A stretch of 64,000 nt of DNA from Chryseosolibacter sp036402115 (GTDB lineage: Bacteria > Bacteroidota > Bacteroidia > Cytophagales > Cyclobacteriaceae): positions 62,001-126,000 of the forward strand of contig DASWTM010000027.1 in NCBI GenBank assembly GCA_036402115.1, in the 5' to 3' direction. The notes beneath the pieces were generated by a model. It had not been told where the DNA came from, searched no databases, and was given only the letters and a program-made list of their open reading frames with translations. The position numbers were made by a program, and so were the translations under genes. Every line of letters begins with the position of its first letter. Position 1 is the stretch's first letter. Below, piece by piece: positions 52,878 to 61,092 of this stretch.

Positions 52878-53396
52878 ATGACCAGACTGCTCTTAATTCT
52901 TTTAATTATGTTTTTGATGGTGAGTTGTTCACCGGACAGTGAAATGACTTCAGGGGGGACACGCAATGAACTCGATCGTAACTTATATGAGGACAGGCAG
53001 GCATATGCCAGCGCACTTTCCAGGAGAGGCCAGTCAGATGATTCAGTCTGTTCATTTGAAATACTAGGCGTCGCCTGTAAAGACAGAATGCTCAATGTGA
53101 GAGTCCGCAGCAGATGCGCCCCCGGCTATTTTGTTTTTCTCTGGGACGGTGTAATCGCGGAATCATACCCGGCTCAGATTCGAATGGTACTGTCAAATGA
53201 GTCACCTGATATGCAGCTTTCAGGGCATGCCGGGGTGTGTTCTGCAGAGCTGCTCGAACACGAACTGCACATTGACCTTTCCAAAATCAGGCCTGCGATC
53301 AGTTGCAGCGATTATGTATTTCACATCGCGAACGGTTCGAAAACGCAAGATGCTGTGCTTGGTCCCGATGAGCCTGTGTCCATAACCGGAGATTGA
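52878..53396 (+). CDS. Small lipoprotein of unknown function
   Basis: I start at the ATG at 52878 because it opens a lipoprotein signal (MTRLLLILLIMFLMVSC); the frame is open 59 codons upstream but without a signal. The 172-residue product is acidic near its N terminus, with a beta-rich middle (CSFEILGVACKDRMLNVRVRSRCAPGYFVFLWDG) and several cysteines that could form disulfides in the periplasm. I recognise no family. It lies just upstream of a barrel protein gene and an S41 peptidase gene on the same strand. Confidence 0.62.
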   Translation: MTRLLLILLIMFLMVSCSPDSEMTSGGTRNELDRNLYEDRQAYASALSRRGQSDDSVCSFEILGVACKDRMLNVRVRSRCAPGYFVFLWDGVIAESYPAQIRMVLSNESPDMQLSGHAGVCSAELLEHELHIDLSKIRPAISCSDYVFHIANGSKTQDAVLGPDEPVSITGD

Positions 53397-53554
53397 GCTT
53401 AAGTTAACCGTTCCACGTAACAGCCGTAGTCCTATTCGTTGGAAGCGTCAGCAGACCGCACTCGGCTGAGCGATTTGCGACCTCAACTGGTAGAATTTTT
53501 TCAACGCCGTGCTTTTACTTCACGTACCTCAGCGTAATTAAAAATTGAAATGAA

Positions 53555-54415
53555 ATGGAATGTGAAAGAGGTTTTCAATTAAAGCGGCACCGGCGTGCCC
53601 GGTGCTTTAAAATGGTTTTAATAGCGGTTGGCTTTTTAGTGTTTACTAACCATAGCCGTGCTCAGTCAGTGGAGGAGGGCATAGGACTCAAGCTCGGTGC
53701 GCACTCGGTATCTTTTCAGGACATGCAGCTGTCACCAAATATTCAAAAAGACTTTTCGATTAAGACTTTTGCCGTTAACTACAAAAGACGGAAAAGTCAC
53801 AGGGTAAGCGAAGTTGAGTTTGGCAGTACATGGTATTCGCTTAACAGCGATAACTCATACACGTATGTTCGCGACGGGATTAGCCGGGAGACCTTTATCT
53901 CTTCGTCCACACTGGTGAACCTTCGCTATTCTACAGCCTGGAATCTGAGAAAGTCAGCCTTTCACGCAGGGCTGATGATTGATAATCAGATCCGGGCCAA
54001 TGAACAGGCCTACGGCTGGACCACTGCATTCAACTATTTCGCAGCGTTCTCCATGGGACCTGTTCTGTATTACACAAAGGCCGTCTCGGAACGATGCGAC
54101 CTTAGTCTGAAGTCATGGATACCAGTGTTCGCCTGGGTGACCAGATCTCCTTACGCACTTAACGACGATGATTACATGCGAAACAACATGAATCACAAAG
54201 GTGTTGAAACCTTCGCCAACTACGTCGCCGATGGATCACTTAAGATATTAAACAGGTTTCAGAAATTTAATGCCGAGGCCCGGTTTGATTACAGTCTTTC
54301 CCGGCGTTTTGATGTTTTGATCTCTTACGAACTCGAAATGCTTCGCTACACGCCCGGAAGAAATTTTATTTCTTATCAGAATTTTGTGAACCTCGGTGCT
54401 GAGTACAAATTCTAA
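53555..54415 (+). CDS. Secreted outer-membrane beta-barrel protein
   Basis: The 286-residue protein has a hydrophobic signal after a basic start (CFKMVLIAVGFLVFTNHSRAQ); a start at the Met of MVLIAV is possible. Alternating strands run through the whole mature part (HRVSEVEFGSTWYSLNS, AFHAGLMIDNQIR, NLGAEYKF), ending in an aromatic C terminus as in barrel proteins. No substrate is predicted. The S41 peptidase gene begins 13 bases after its stop, so the two are probably one operon. Confidence 0.6.
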   Translation: MECERGFQLKRHRRARCFKMVLIAVGFLVFTNHSRAQSVEEGIGLKLGAHSVSFQDMQLSPNIQKDFSIKTFAVNYKRRKSHRVSEVEFGSTWYSLNSDNSYTYVRDGISRETFISSSTLVNLRYSTAWNLRKSAFHAGLMIDNQIRANEQAYGWTTAFNYFAAFSMGPVLYYTKAVSERCDLSLKSWIPVFAWVTRSPYALNDDDYMRNNMNHKGVETFANYVADGSLKILNRFQKFNAEARFDYSLSRRFDVLISYELEMLRYTPGRNFISYQNFVNLGAEYKF

Positions 54416-54428
54416 AAATGAACCGTTT

Positions 54429-55427
54429 ATGAGAGCTTATATTTTATTGCTATTTATACTGTTTGCAGGCTGCGATAATTTTTTTGAGCCAGAACCTGCC
54501 AATGATCCGCAGGCGATTTTTGATAACCTGTGGCAGGAGTTTTCCGCGTTGTACGGCCCGTTTGAAGAGCGCAACGTTGACTGGGACGCGCTCCGCTCAA
54601 AATACCGGCCGATGGTCAGCTCTTCTACCTCTGAAGAGGAATTGTATACGATCCTCACAAGCATGCTTGCCGAGCTTGATGATGGCCATGTCCGTCTGAC
54701 GACTCCCGGAAAAGAAATCTATCATTCAAACCGAGTCTTCCGGGAGAAAACAGATGACGAGCTCTTCAATGAAGCATTGATTAAAGACAACTATCTCGAT
54801 GAAGGGTATGTGGACAAGTCCTCGTATTTGTATGGCACCATACAGAGGGATGTTATTTATCTGCGGCTTAAGGCGATCGATGATCAGGCGCTGATCCTTG
54901 ATAAGGTTCTTGATCAATTCTCTGATTCAAAAGGTCTGATCATTGATCTCCGGCATGGCCGCGGAGGCGATTTTACCTGGGCCTTCGACGCATTTTCCCG
55001 GCTGACAAACGAAAAACGGCTTGTGTTCAGTTCGAAAACCAGGAACGGCCCGGATCGCAATGATTTCACCCATTGGTATGACTGGTATCTTGAGCCTGAG
55101 GGTAAGTTTTTTGACAAACCGATTTTTGTGTTGACAGACCGATATACGCTCAGTGCCTCGGAAAGAGCGGCGATGGCTTTAAAGGTGCTGCCGAAAGCCA
55201 CTCTCGTTGGTGACACGACCTCGGGAGGCCACTCCACGGTTATCGGGCGGGAACTGCAAAATTCGTGGTATTATTCCATATCTACTCAGAAGACCAGATT
55301 CATGGACGGTAAGTCCTACGAAGGTATCGGTGTTATTCCCGAAGTGCCGCTGCGCAACAGCAGAGCAAATATGGCAGCGGGTACTGATGATGTCCTGCAG
55401 TATGCGGTTATCAATATAACCAGGTAG
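54429..55427 (+). CDS. S41-family peptidase lipoprotein (C-terminal processing protease-like)
   Basis: With the ATG at 54429 (332 residues) there is a lipobox LFAGC (Cys15). After an N-terminal helical domain with SMLAELDDGHVRLTTPG, the TSPc core follows: YLRLKAID, GLIIDLRHGRGGDF, IFVLTDRYTLSASERAAMALK with the catalytic Ser in the SAS motif, and GDTTSGGHST. The catalytic Lys is probably in the following helix. There is no PDZ domain. It is an envelope protease, likely acting on secreted or outer-membrane substrates. A start 11 codons earlier overlaps the upstream gene. Confidence 0.83.
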   Translation: MRAYILLLFILFAGCDNFFEPEPANDPQAIFDNLWQEFSALYGPFEERNVDWDALRSKYRPMVSSSTSEEELYTILTSMLAELDDGHVRLTTPGKEIYHSNRVFREKTDDELFNEALIKDNYLDEGYVDKSSYLYGTIQRDVIYLRLKAIDDQALILDKVLDQFSDSKGLIIDLRHGRGGDFTWAFDAFSRLTNEKRLVFSSKTRNGPDRNDFTHWYDWYLEPEGKFFDKPIFVLTDRYTLSASERAAMALKVLPKATLVGDTTSGGHSTVIGRELQNSWYYSISTQKTRFMDGKSYEGIGVIPEVPLRNSRANMAAGTDDVLQYAVINITR

Positions 55428-55591
55428 GTCGCCTGAAAATAAGTGAGGACAAATGCAGAAGAGCCCGGCAGACTATGGCCGGGAGGAAGCGAAGCTGCGC
55501 ATTTCGGTTTCTTATCCGGCGAAGAAGCCTTTAAGACGCTGTATGGAAAATGAATCGATATAGTCATCGGGGGGTGTGATGAAGTTGGAAG

Positions 55592-56833
55592 ATGTGTGAT
55601 ATGACAAATGAGCGAAAGTATTTTGAAAATTTAGATGGCCTCAGGTTTCTGTGTTTCTTATCGGTATTCTTTTATCACAGCTTCGACACGCAATTCGCCG
55701 CCATCCGCAATTCATCCATTCATAAATTTGTACGGGAAGATCTTTTCGAAAACGGAAACCTTGGCGTAAACTTCTTCTTCGTCCTCAGCGGGTTTCTGAT
55801 CACGCATCAGCTTATTCAAGAGAAAAAAAACAACGGACAGATTGACCTGGCAAATTTTTGGGTAAGAAGAATATTAAGAATCTGGCCGCTTTACTACCTC
55901 TCTGTATTTTTTGGTTTCATTATTTTTCCGGCTCTCAAAGTATTATTCGGTCAGGTGCCGCAGGAGAATGCTTCCTTATCCAGCTACTTACTATTTATTA
56001 ACAATTTCGATGTACTGGAAAAAGGTACTCCTGATGCGGCAATCCTGGGTTCACTGTGGAGTATTGCTGTGGAAGAGCAATTTTATCTCATCTGGCCTAT
56101 CCTGCTTTTTTTGATGCCGGCCAGACTTTACTGGTTTACTTTTGCAGCAGTACTTTTCACAACCTGGGTCTTTCGTGCGGACACCGACGATCCTACGATT
56201 TTTCACTTTCATACACTTTCCTGCATGGGGGACATGGCTGTTGGAGCGACCGGAGCCTGGCTGATGGCTTATAGCAGTGGATTTCGTGACCGGATAATCA
56301 ATATTGACAGGTTCCAGGTCATCCTCCTGTATCTGGTACTTGCAATTGTATTTCTGTTTCGAAAAGAACTGCTTTTTCAATACTATTGGACACGAATCTT
56401 TGAAAGGAGTTTTATTGCGGCAATTATGTTGTTAGTTGTGCTAGAACAATGTTATGCAAGTCGCCCGTTGGTCCGAATGGGTCGGTTTAAGATCCTGTCA
56501 GGTTTGGGTGTTATCTCATACGGATTATACAGCTTTCACTTTATCGGTATTCTGATCGCCAAAACATTGACGGATACAGTTGGCTTCAACCAAAGCGTAT
56601 GGCAGGTGATCTTCTTGGAGACAAGCCTTGCTCTTCTTTTTACGATCGTGCTGGCTGAAGTCAGTTTCGTATTTTTTGAGCAGCCAATCCTTTCGCTTAA
56701 GCAGCGCATTTCACCCAGCCAAGGTGCCTCGCAGAATGTTGCCGCCAAAACTGTGAACACCAGCGAATTCTTTGTTTTCAACCTTATCATTCTTTTAAGG
56801 CGTGCTGCGGGTAAAGAAAGGATACGGTCGTGA
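55592..56833 (+). CDS. Acyltransferase family 3 (OafA/YrhL-like)
   Basis: The 413-residue inner-membrane protein has about ten hydrophobic helices. The catalytic His motif is FFYHSFD near residue 28, preceded by the family start LDGLRFLCFLSVF, followed by GNLGVNFFFVLSGFLI, RRILRIWPLYYLS and SLWSIAVEEQFYLIWP. Members transfer acetyl or acyl groups to sugars of surface polysaccharides. An ATG at 55601 would give a slightly shorter start. Its GTGA at the 3' end overlaps a short open frame, and an AT-rich island begins right after. Confidence 0.9.
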   Translation: MCDMTNERKYFENLDGLRFLCFLSVFFYHSFDTQFAAIRNSSIHKFVREDLFENGNLGVNFFFVLSGFLITHQLIQEKKNNGQIDLANFWVRRILRIWPLYYLSVFFGFIIFPALKVLFGQVPQENASLSSYLLFINNFDVLEKGTPDAAILGSLWSIAVEEQFYLIWPILLFLMPARLYWFTFAAVLFTTWVFRADTDDPTIFHFHTLSCMGDMAVGATGAWLMAYSSGFRDRIINIDRFQVILLYLVLAIVFLFRKELLFQYYWTRIFERSFIAAIMLLVVLEQCYASRPLVRMGRFKILSGLGVISYGLYSFHFIGILIAKTLTDTVGFNQSVWQVIFLETSLALLFTIVLAEVSFVFFEQPILSLKQRISPSQGASQNVAAKTVNTSEFFVFNLIILLRRAAGKERIRS

Positions 56834-56928
56834 ATTCTTCATCATTGTGTAATGATTTAAACCAAGAGCTGGCTCGTTATGAGGGCGACAACCCAAACTT
56901 TAACGAAATCTACAAGAAGCTTTTTTAG
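56830..56928 (+). pseudogene. 32-codon stub truncated after acyltransferase gene
   Basis: A GTG that overlaps the acyltransferase stop (GTGA) opens a 32-codon frame ending TAG at 56928 (SSLCNDLNQELARYEGDNPNF, then NEIYKKLF). Its tight coupling to the upstream gene suggests it was once the start of the next gene in the operon, now cut off. From here to 57203 I see no gene, but TAAATTTG at 57150-57157 matches a Bacteroidota -7 box in front of the HEPN gene. Confidence 0.35.
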
Positions 56929-57203
56929 GTTGAAGACGTAAGGGCTAGAAGGACAATTTAAACTTTACCTTTTTTGGCCGGCAGACATGTCGCGTGCAAT
57001 TCTTCTCTAGCTAATGGGAGGTTGTGGTTGACTCCAAGGGCCAAAATTCATCAGATTCCAATGCCCAATCAGATTAAACAATTCAACCATCAGTCTTCGT
57101 ATAACCCCTAAAACCTACTATTATGCAAAGGCTGTCGTTTACGGTCGGGTAAATTTGAAAAATTAGACTTTAGATTTTTGTTCTATAAAAAACGACTTTG
57201 AGA

Positions 57204-57905
57204 ATGGTAGATCGAAAAAAACTCAAAGCCACAACAGGGTTGTCGCTATATAAATCAATGATAAGAATCGAATTCGGGACAATGAGAGAATTCGTTGACG
57301 ATATTAATAGGTTTCTGACCGGTGAGACAGAGCGTGTAAAAAAAAGAATAGAAGATGAAATAAAAGAATCTCCAGAACTAGCTAATGAAATCGTAGAGTA
57401 TTCAATCGATGATCTAGTTAAGTACGGAGAAGAATTTGTTGGTATTCTTCTGAATTCGTCTTTGGTAGCTGCCTATTCTCTTTTTGAAAAATCACTCGTC
57501 AAGATTTGTGACTTGGCAGAGCACGAGTTTAACGTATCAAGATCAAAACTAAAAGGTAAGATTAGTATTATTGGAAGGTGCAAGGCATACATTCAAAATG
57601 ATTTGAAAATCAGTTTGTCTGATCTGGACGCATCGTGGGATAAGATTGAACAATATCGTGAGGTTCGAAACTTGATTACCCACGAAGATAGTCGGATAAA
57701 GAAGGTTAAAGGCCAAACAATTGAACAGAACAAGCTGTATCCCTATTTCGACTCGCAGAAAAAGAATATCAGCTTGAAACACTCAGGCAAGTTTTATATT
57801 TCAAATCATGCATATATTAATGAATTTTGTAACCTCGGTGAATCGTATTTGAATGATGTCATTTCACGGGTGAAAAGTCAATCAACTCAATCGTCTAAAA
57901 TTTAG
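57204..57905 (+). CDS. HEPN-domain protein (candidate RNase)
   Basis: Starting at the ATG at 57204 gives 233 residues; a TTG two codons earlier is also open. After an N-terminal helical region rich in Lys and Glu, residues 80-165 form a HEPN-type helical bundle (LLNSSLVAAYSLFEKSLVKICDLAEHEF) ending in the RNxxxH signature at Arg155-His160 (RNLITHE). HEPN domains with RNxxxH are usually metal-independent RNases in toxins or defence systems, or helper modules. The base composition is clearly lower in GC than the flanking genes, hinting at transfer. A membrane-anchored protein is encoded convergently 57 bases away. Confidence 0.7.
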   Translation: MVDRKKLKATTGLSLYKSMIRIEFGTMREFVDDINRFLTGETERVKKRIEDEIKESPELANEIVEYSIDDLVKYGEEFVGILLNSSLVAAYSLFEKSLVKICDLAEHEFNVSRSKLKGKISIIGRCKAYIQNDLKISLSDLDASWDKIEQYREVRNLITHEDSRIKKVKGQTIEQNKLYPYFDSQKKNISLKHSGKFYISNHAYINEFCNLGESYLNDVISRVKSQSTQSSKI

Positions 57906-57961
57906 AGTGTACGGTTAAGTCGTACAGAAAATTCTTCTGCTGGATCAAAGGTGTTATTGTC

Positions 57962-58849
57962 TTAGTCACTTAATTTTTTTTCTGTATACTTAAATCCGAC
58001 CTCTTTGTAATAATAAGTTTTCTTATACTCTGCGTCATTTATACCAAGAGATGTGGCCACCTCTTTATGATCTTTCAAAAATCTTAATCCATAGGCTTGT
58101 TGCTGACGTTTTGGAAGGAATACTTTCTCTAGACTTTTACCAATCAGTTCAGTTATTGATTTTGAATTAAGAACTGCTAACACTTTGTCTTTTGATATTT
58201 GGGTATTGTAAACGTTCCATATAGTTAAGATGTCACCTCTACGTTCTATGTACATTTCTGCAATTCGCGTGAATTCATCGACTGTACCATAAGCGATAAA
58301 GTACTGTTCAACTCTTTGTTCGGCTGCGCTGGGAGGGCCGTCCATTGCGATACAGTCCTTATACACATTTAGAAAGAAGCGATCTAATTTTGGAGATTTA
58401 CCTTGATAGTAAAGTACTTCCAGGATAACGTTCCTAATTTCAATATTGTTTACTACGTCATACATTTCAATCAATGAAGAAATGTGCTCTTTTGAAAGTT
58501 TAACGGTAGCTTTATTTGATAAAAGGTAATCAGTAGAGCGTATTTGACGATGTATATCCGAACTTGCCAAGCTATCTATATAGTACTGTATTGACCGTTG
58601 CCGATCTGATTCAATATAGTCAGCAATTCTTTTATCCATCGTGGCTTCCAATTTGTCAACTGCATCTTGTGATGGTTTTATTCCAAAAAAATAAACAGCA
58701 AAACTTCCTGCCCCTATTAGAATTGCAACTAACACACCAATCGAAGTTATTGATGCATTTAGGAATGAGATTGTATTTGACGCGTCCCGTAAACGCTTTT
58801 CATACCGTGCCTCGATATCAGAAATCGATTCTTTTTTTATTTTAGCCAT
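57962..58849 (-). CDS. Membrane-anchored coiled-coil/helical protein, unknown function
   Basis: The 295-residue protein has a helical N terminus with coiled-coil potential (SDIEARYEKRLRDASNTISFLN), one membrane helix at about 36-56 (SIGVLVAILIGAGSFAVYFFG), a second coiled stretch (DAVDKLEATMDKRIADYIESDRQ), and a helical, HEAT-like C-terminal body (about 100-295). No enzymatic motif is visible. It is AT-rich like the HEPN gene, with which it is convergent (57-base gap). Membrane partner plus HEPN effector is a layout seen in some defence pairs, but here it is only suggestive. Confidence 0.6.
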   Translation of the reverse strand: MAKIKKESISDIEARYEKRLRDASNTISFLNASITSIGVLVAILIGAGSFAVYFFGIKPSQDAVDKLEATMDKRIADYIESDRQRSIQYYIDSLASSDIHRQIRSTDYLLSNKATVKLSKEHISSLIEMYDVVNNIEIRNVILEVLYYQGKSPKLDRFFLNVYKDCIAMDGPPSAAEQRVEQYFIAYGTVDEFTRIAEMYIERRGDILTIWNVYNTQISKDKVLAVLNSKSITELIGKSLEKVFLPKRQQQAYGLRFLKDHKEVATSLGINDAEYKKTYYYKEVGFKYTEKKLSD

Positions 58850-58915
58850 GTACTTCTTTTAGGATTAGTCGAGAAAACACACCGGTCGCAAATATTTGAG
58901 GATGGGCAAACGAAC

Positions 58916-59095
58916 ATGGTAAAAAAAGTTCTCACCCTTCTAGCTGAAGCGCTTAGTTGTAGTCTCGCTTTATTCAGCTACTTTGGTTCTCTAACCCCGA
59001 TGGTTCGAAGGAACAGTAGGCAAGAAATTGAAGATAATGAAAGGTTCGGATATAATCCAAAGATTCAAACGACATGTGCGTTTCAATTTTGCTAA
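58916..59095 (+). CDS. Small membrane-associated ORF (59 aa)
   Basis: The frame starts at the ATG at 58916, preceded by GAGGATGG, and runs 59 codons. The N terminus is hydrophobic (KKVLTLLAEALSCSLALFSYF, about 3-23), then a polar basic/acidic tail (VRRNSRQEIEDNERFGYNPK). It is divergent from the membrane-anchored protein (66-base gap), so it may belong to the island. It resembles no family and might be a chance frame. Confidence 0.3.
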   Translation: MVKKVLTLLAEALSCSLALFSYFGSLTPMVRRNSRQEIEDNERFGYNPKIQTTCAFQFC

Positions 59096-59519
59096 ATCCA
59101 CCGGTGTACGACAGTGAATCTATCAACAATTTCAACGGTCGTTGGCAATCGTGATTGTTGCCACATATTTATACTCGCGTATGAAATTTCTGACTTCGAT
59201 TTTAATTTTTAATTCTACGTGTGTTTTATAGTGTGATAATGAAAAGGCGAATCACCGATTGCCGTAACAAGTGCTTTTGATGTGCACAGAAAAAACAATG
59301 CAGCGTAAAAGTTTTACAGAGGCTGCGTGCCACTGTACACTTAGTCAGCCTCTCCACCGTCAGCCATTAGAAACCTATCACCGATGCCTGTTGCAAACCC
59401 GGTGCAGCTAACTTTCCACGGTCTTAATCTCTCGCCTGACCGGGGCTGCCCAACCACTGGCAGGAAACCTTTGAGATGCAGTGGCAGCGAAGCGATACCT
59501 TGTGTAAAACATTTTCCTT
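59096..59519. other. Intergenic, right edge of AT-rich island
   Basis: Composition shifts from AT-rich to the chromosomal average near 59330-59400, marking the likely right boundary of the island. I see no direct repeat pair, tRNA or integrase remnant that would define an attachment site. No gene is seen. Confidence 0.35.
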
Positions 59520-59990
59520 ATGAGCAGAGTGATTCGATGCTTCACGCTGTGTACAGCGTTGCTCGGGTGTGCTGCGGTCGCCGTTGCGCAGCAACCCAAT
59601 GACGATGAAATGGCTATCCGGGCAATATTTGCGGATTTCGAAAAAGGCTACAATGACAATAACCCGGACATGGTCATGCAGCATTATTCGAAAGACCTTA
59701 TTGTCAGTTACCCGGGCGTGGACGATACCGACTACGAAGGCTTTAAAAAAGCTTACGCTGAAATGGCAAAAAGCACTGTGAAAAAAAAGACCACTCCCGT
59801 GATCGATGAGATCGTTGTTTCAGGAACCCTGGCCATGGTACGGATGGAATGGCATACAATCATATATGGTGAGAACGGAAAGACGTTGAGAAAAGCCGAA
59901 GATCTCCAGATTTTTCGTAAGGAAAACGGCGCCTGGAAATTCTTCCGCGGGATGTGGTTTCACCTCAAGCCCGTGCCTGTGAAAGAATAA
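59520..59990 (+). CDS. Secreted NTF2-like (DUF4440) protein
   Basis: The 156-residue protein has a signal peptide (about 1-23, AVAQQ) and one NTF2 domain (about 28-150): EMAIRAIFADFEKGYNDNNPDMVMQHY, VDDTDYEGFKKAYAEM, and the C-terminal LQIFRKENGAWKFFRGMWFH. The W...F...W pattern and length (about 120 residues) are typical of DUF4440. Catalytic residues are not apparent. It is alone on its strand; the next gene on the same strand is over 1 kb away. Confidence 0.8.
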   Translation: MSRVIRCFTLCTALLGCAAVAVAQQPNDDEMAIRAIFADFEKGYNDNNPDMVMQHYSKDLIVSYPGVDDTDYEGFKKAYAEMAKSTVKKKTTPVIDEIVVSGTLAMVRMEWHTIIYGENGKTLRKAEDLQIFRKENGAWKFFRGMWFHLKPVPVKE

Positions 59991-60199
59991 CCGCGGCGGA
60001 TCGTGGAGTCAAAATGGAGAGCATTCCCGGAGCCCGAGAGTCGTCTTTAAAACAATCCGATTCATTGCTGATGATTTTGATTACTACTTCAGCCCCGCAG
60101 TATGCTTCTAATGCACAGCGCCGCAATTCAGTGTTCTTTTATGAAAAGCATTCTGCTTCCCTACCCCCTTACCTCCATTTCATGAACGGACAACTCCTT

Positions 60200-60711
60200 C
60201 TACCAGGGGCGGCCATTTAGATTAATCTCTTGTGCATCTATTGGCGGACCTGCCGTCAGCAACATTGTATTGCACTGCCACAAGCGCGTTCCGTTACCCT
60301 GGCTAAAGTAAACCGGGCAGGTTATACGGTACCAGCCAATCCTTTCATAAAACTTAACCAGGTTGTCTGCACACAGCAGGAGTCCCAGGTCGCAGTGCAA
60401 TCCCCTGAACAGAAAATCAGACGAAGCATTCATTAGTTCAGATGCATATCCTTTACCTCTGTACTTTGTGGGAGTGATTACATTGTTAATGCCACCGGCG
60501 TGCAGCGGCTGCCCATCAAGAAATATAGTCCGCTCAACTACATTTGCGAAACTTGCTACTCACGGCCATCGTATTTAATCAGTGTCCAGTCAGGGATAGC
60601 CCACTCGGTTTCTCTTACCACCGGAACACTCCCAAACTCTGCGTTAATCAATTGCCGGAGCTGAGCGTCCACTTCGTTATCCAACTGACTATGTTTTTTT
60701 ATGTCGATCAT
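60200..60711 (-). pseudogene. Frameshifted GNAT N-acetyltransferase
   Basis: The minus-strand ATG at 60711 opens a frame of 51 codons (ending IKYDGRE, stop TAG at 60556-60558). The adjacent frame then continues without a break (VASFANVVERTIFLDGQPLH, AGGINNVITPTKYRGKGYAS, LLLCADNLVKFYERIGWY, WQCNTMLL) to a stop at 60200. Read together they are a complete GNAT protein with the acetyl-CoA loop YRGKGYAS and C-terminal FYERIGW. One missing base between the Glu codon and GTA would restore the frame. It is therefore an inactivated gene or a sequencing error. Confidence 0.75.
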
Positions 60712-61092
60712 TTTCGTGCTTCAATCATTATGAAATCTAGGTAAAGTCCTCAGGAAGAAAAAACTGACTTGGTTAGTGGTTAGGTTGTTTCTTCAGTTTG
60801 ATGCAATACAACCGGCGGACAGTTCCGTCAGGTTTAACTTCGGCCGTCATTGAAGCTGTACAAGGAATTTTCGTACAGTCATTTTTGCTGCTGATCTCAT
60901 ACATAGAACATAAGTGACATGAAATACCATTACGCTATTGTGTTTTCATCACTCCGCGCGAAGTGATGAATATCCGATGAATGAAAATAATTGCATGAAA
61001 CCATTCACCAGGCGGTTGTGATAAATACCACGGCACGGGTTAAACGGTTCGATTTGAGAATCTATATCTTGATTTTTATAACAAACCTAACT
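60712..61092. other. Intergenic with two inverted repeats
   Basis: This 381-base region precedes the DUF2911 gene. A perfect 9-bp repeat is given separately; CTGTAC-N11-GTACAG (60856-60878) is a weaker one. I find no gene; short frames start 34 codons before the DUF2911 gene but without a signal. Confidence 0.35.
60945..60970. promoter_or_regulatory. Perfect 9-bp inverted repeat upstream of DUF2911 gene
   Basis: TTCATCACT (60945-60953), spacer CCGCGCGA, AGTGATGAA (60962-60970) are perfect inverted arms with no T run on either side, so this is more likely an operator or leader hairpin than a terminator. It lies 122 bases upstream of the DUF2911 start codon. Confidence 0.4.

Noticed and set aside
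58980..59015. tRNA-like TTCGAA loop near 59008 as an island attachment site
   Set aside because: No acceptor stem or anticodon arm can be folded around it, so there is no tRNA gene.
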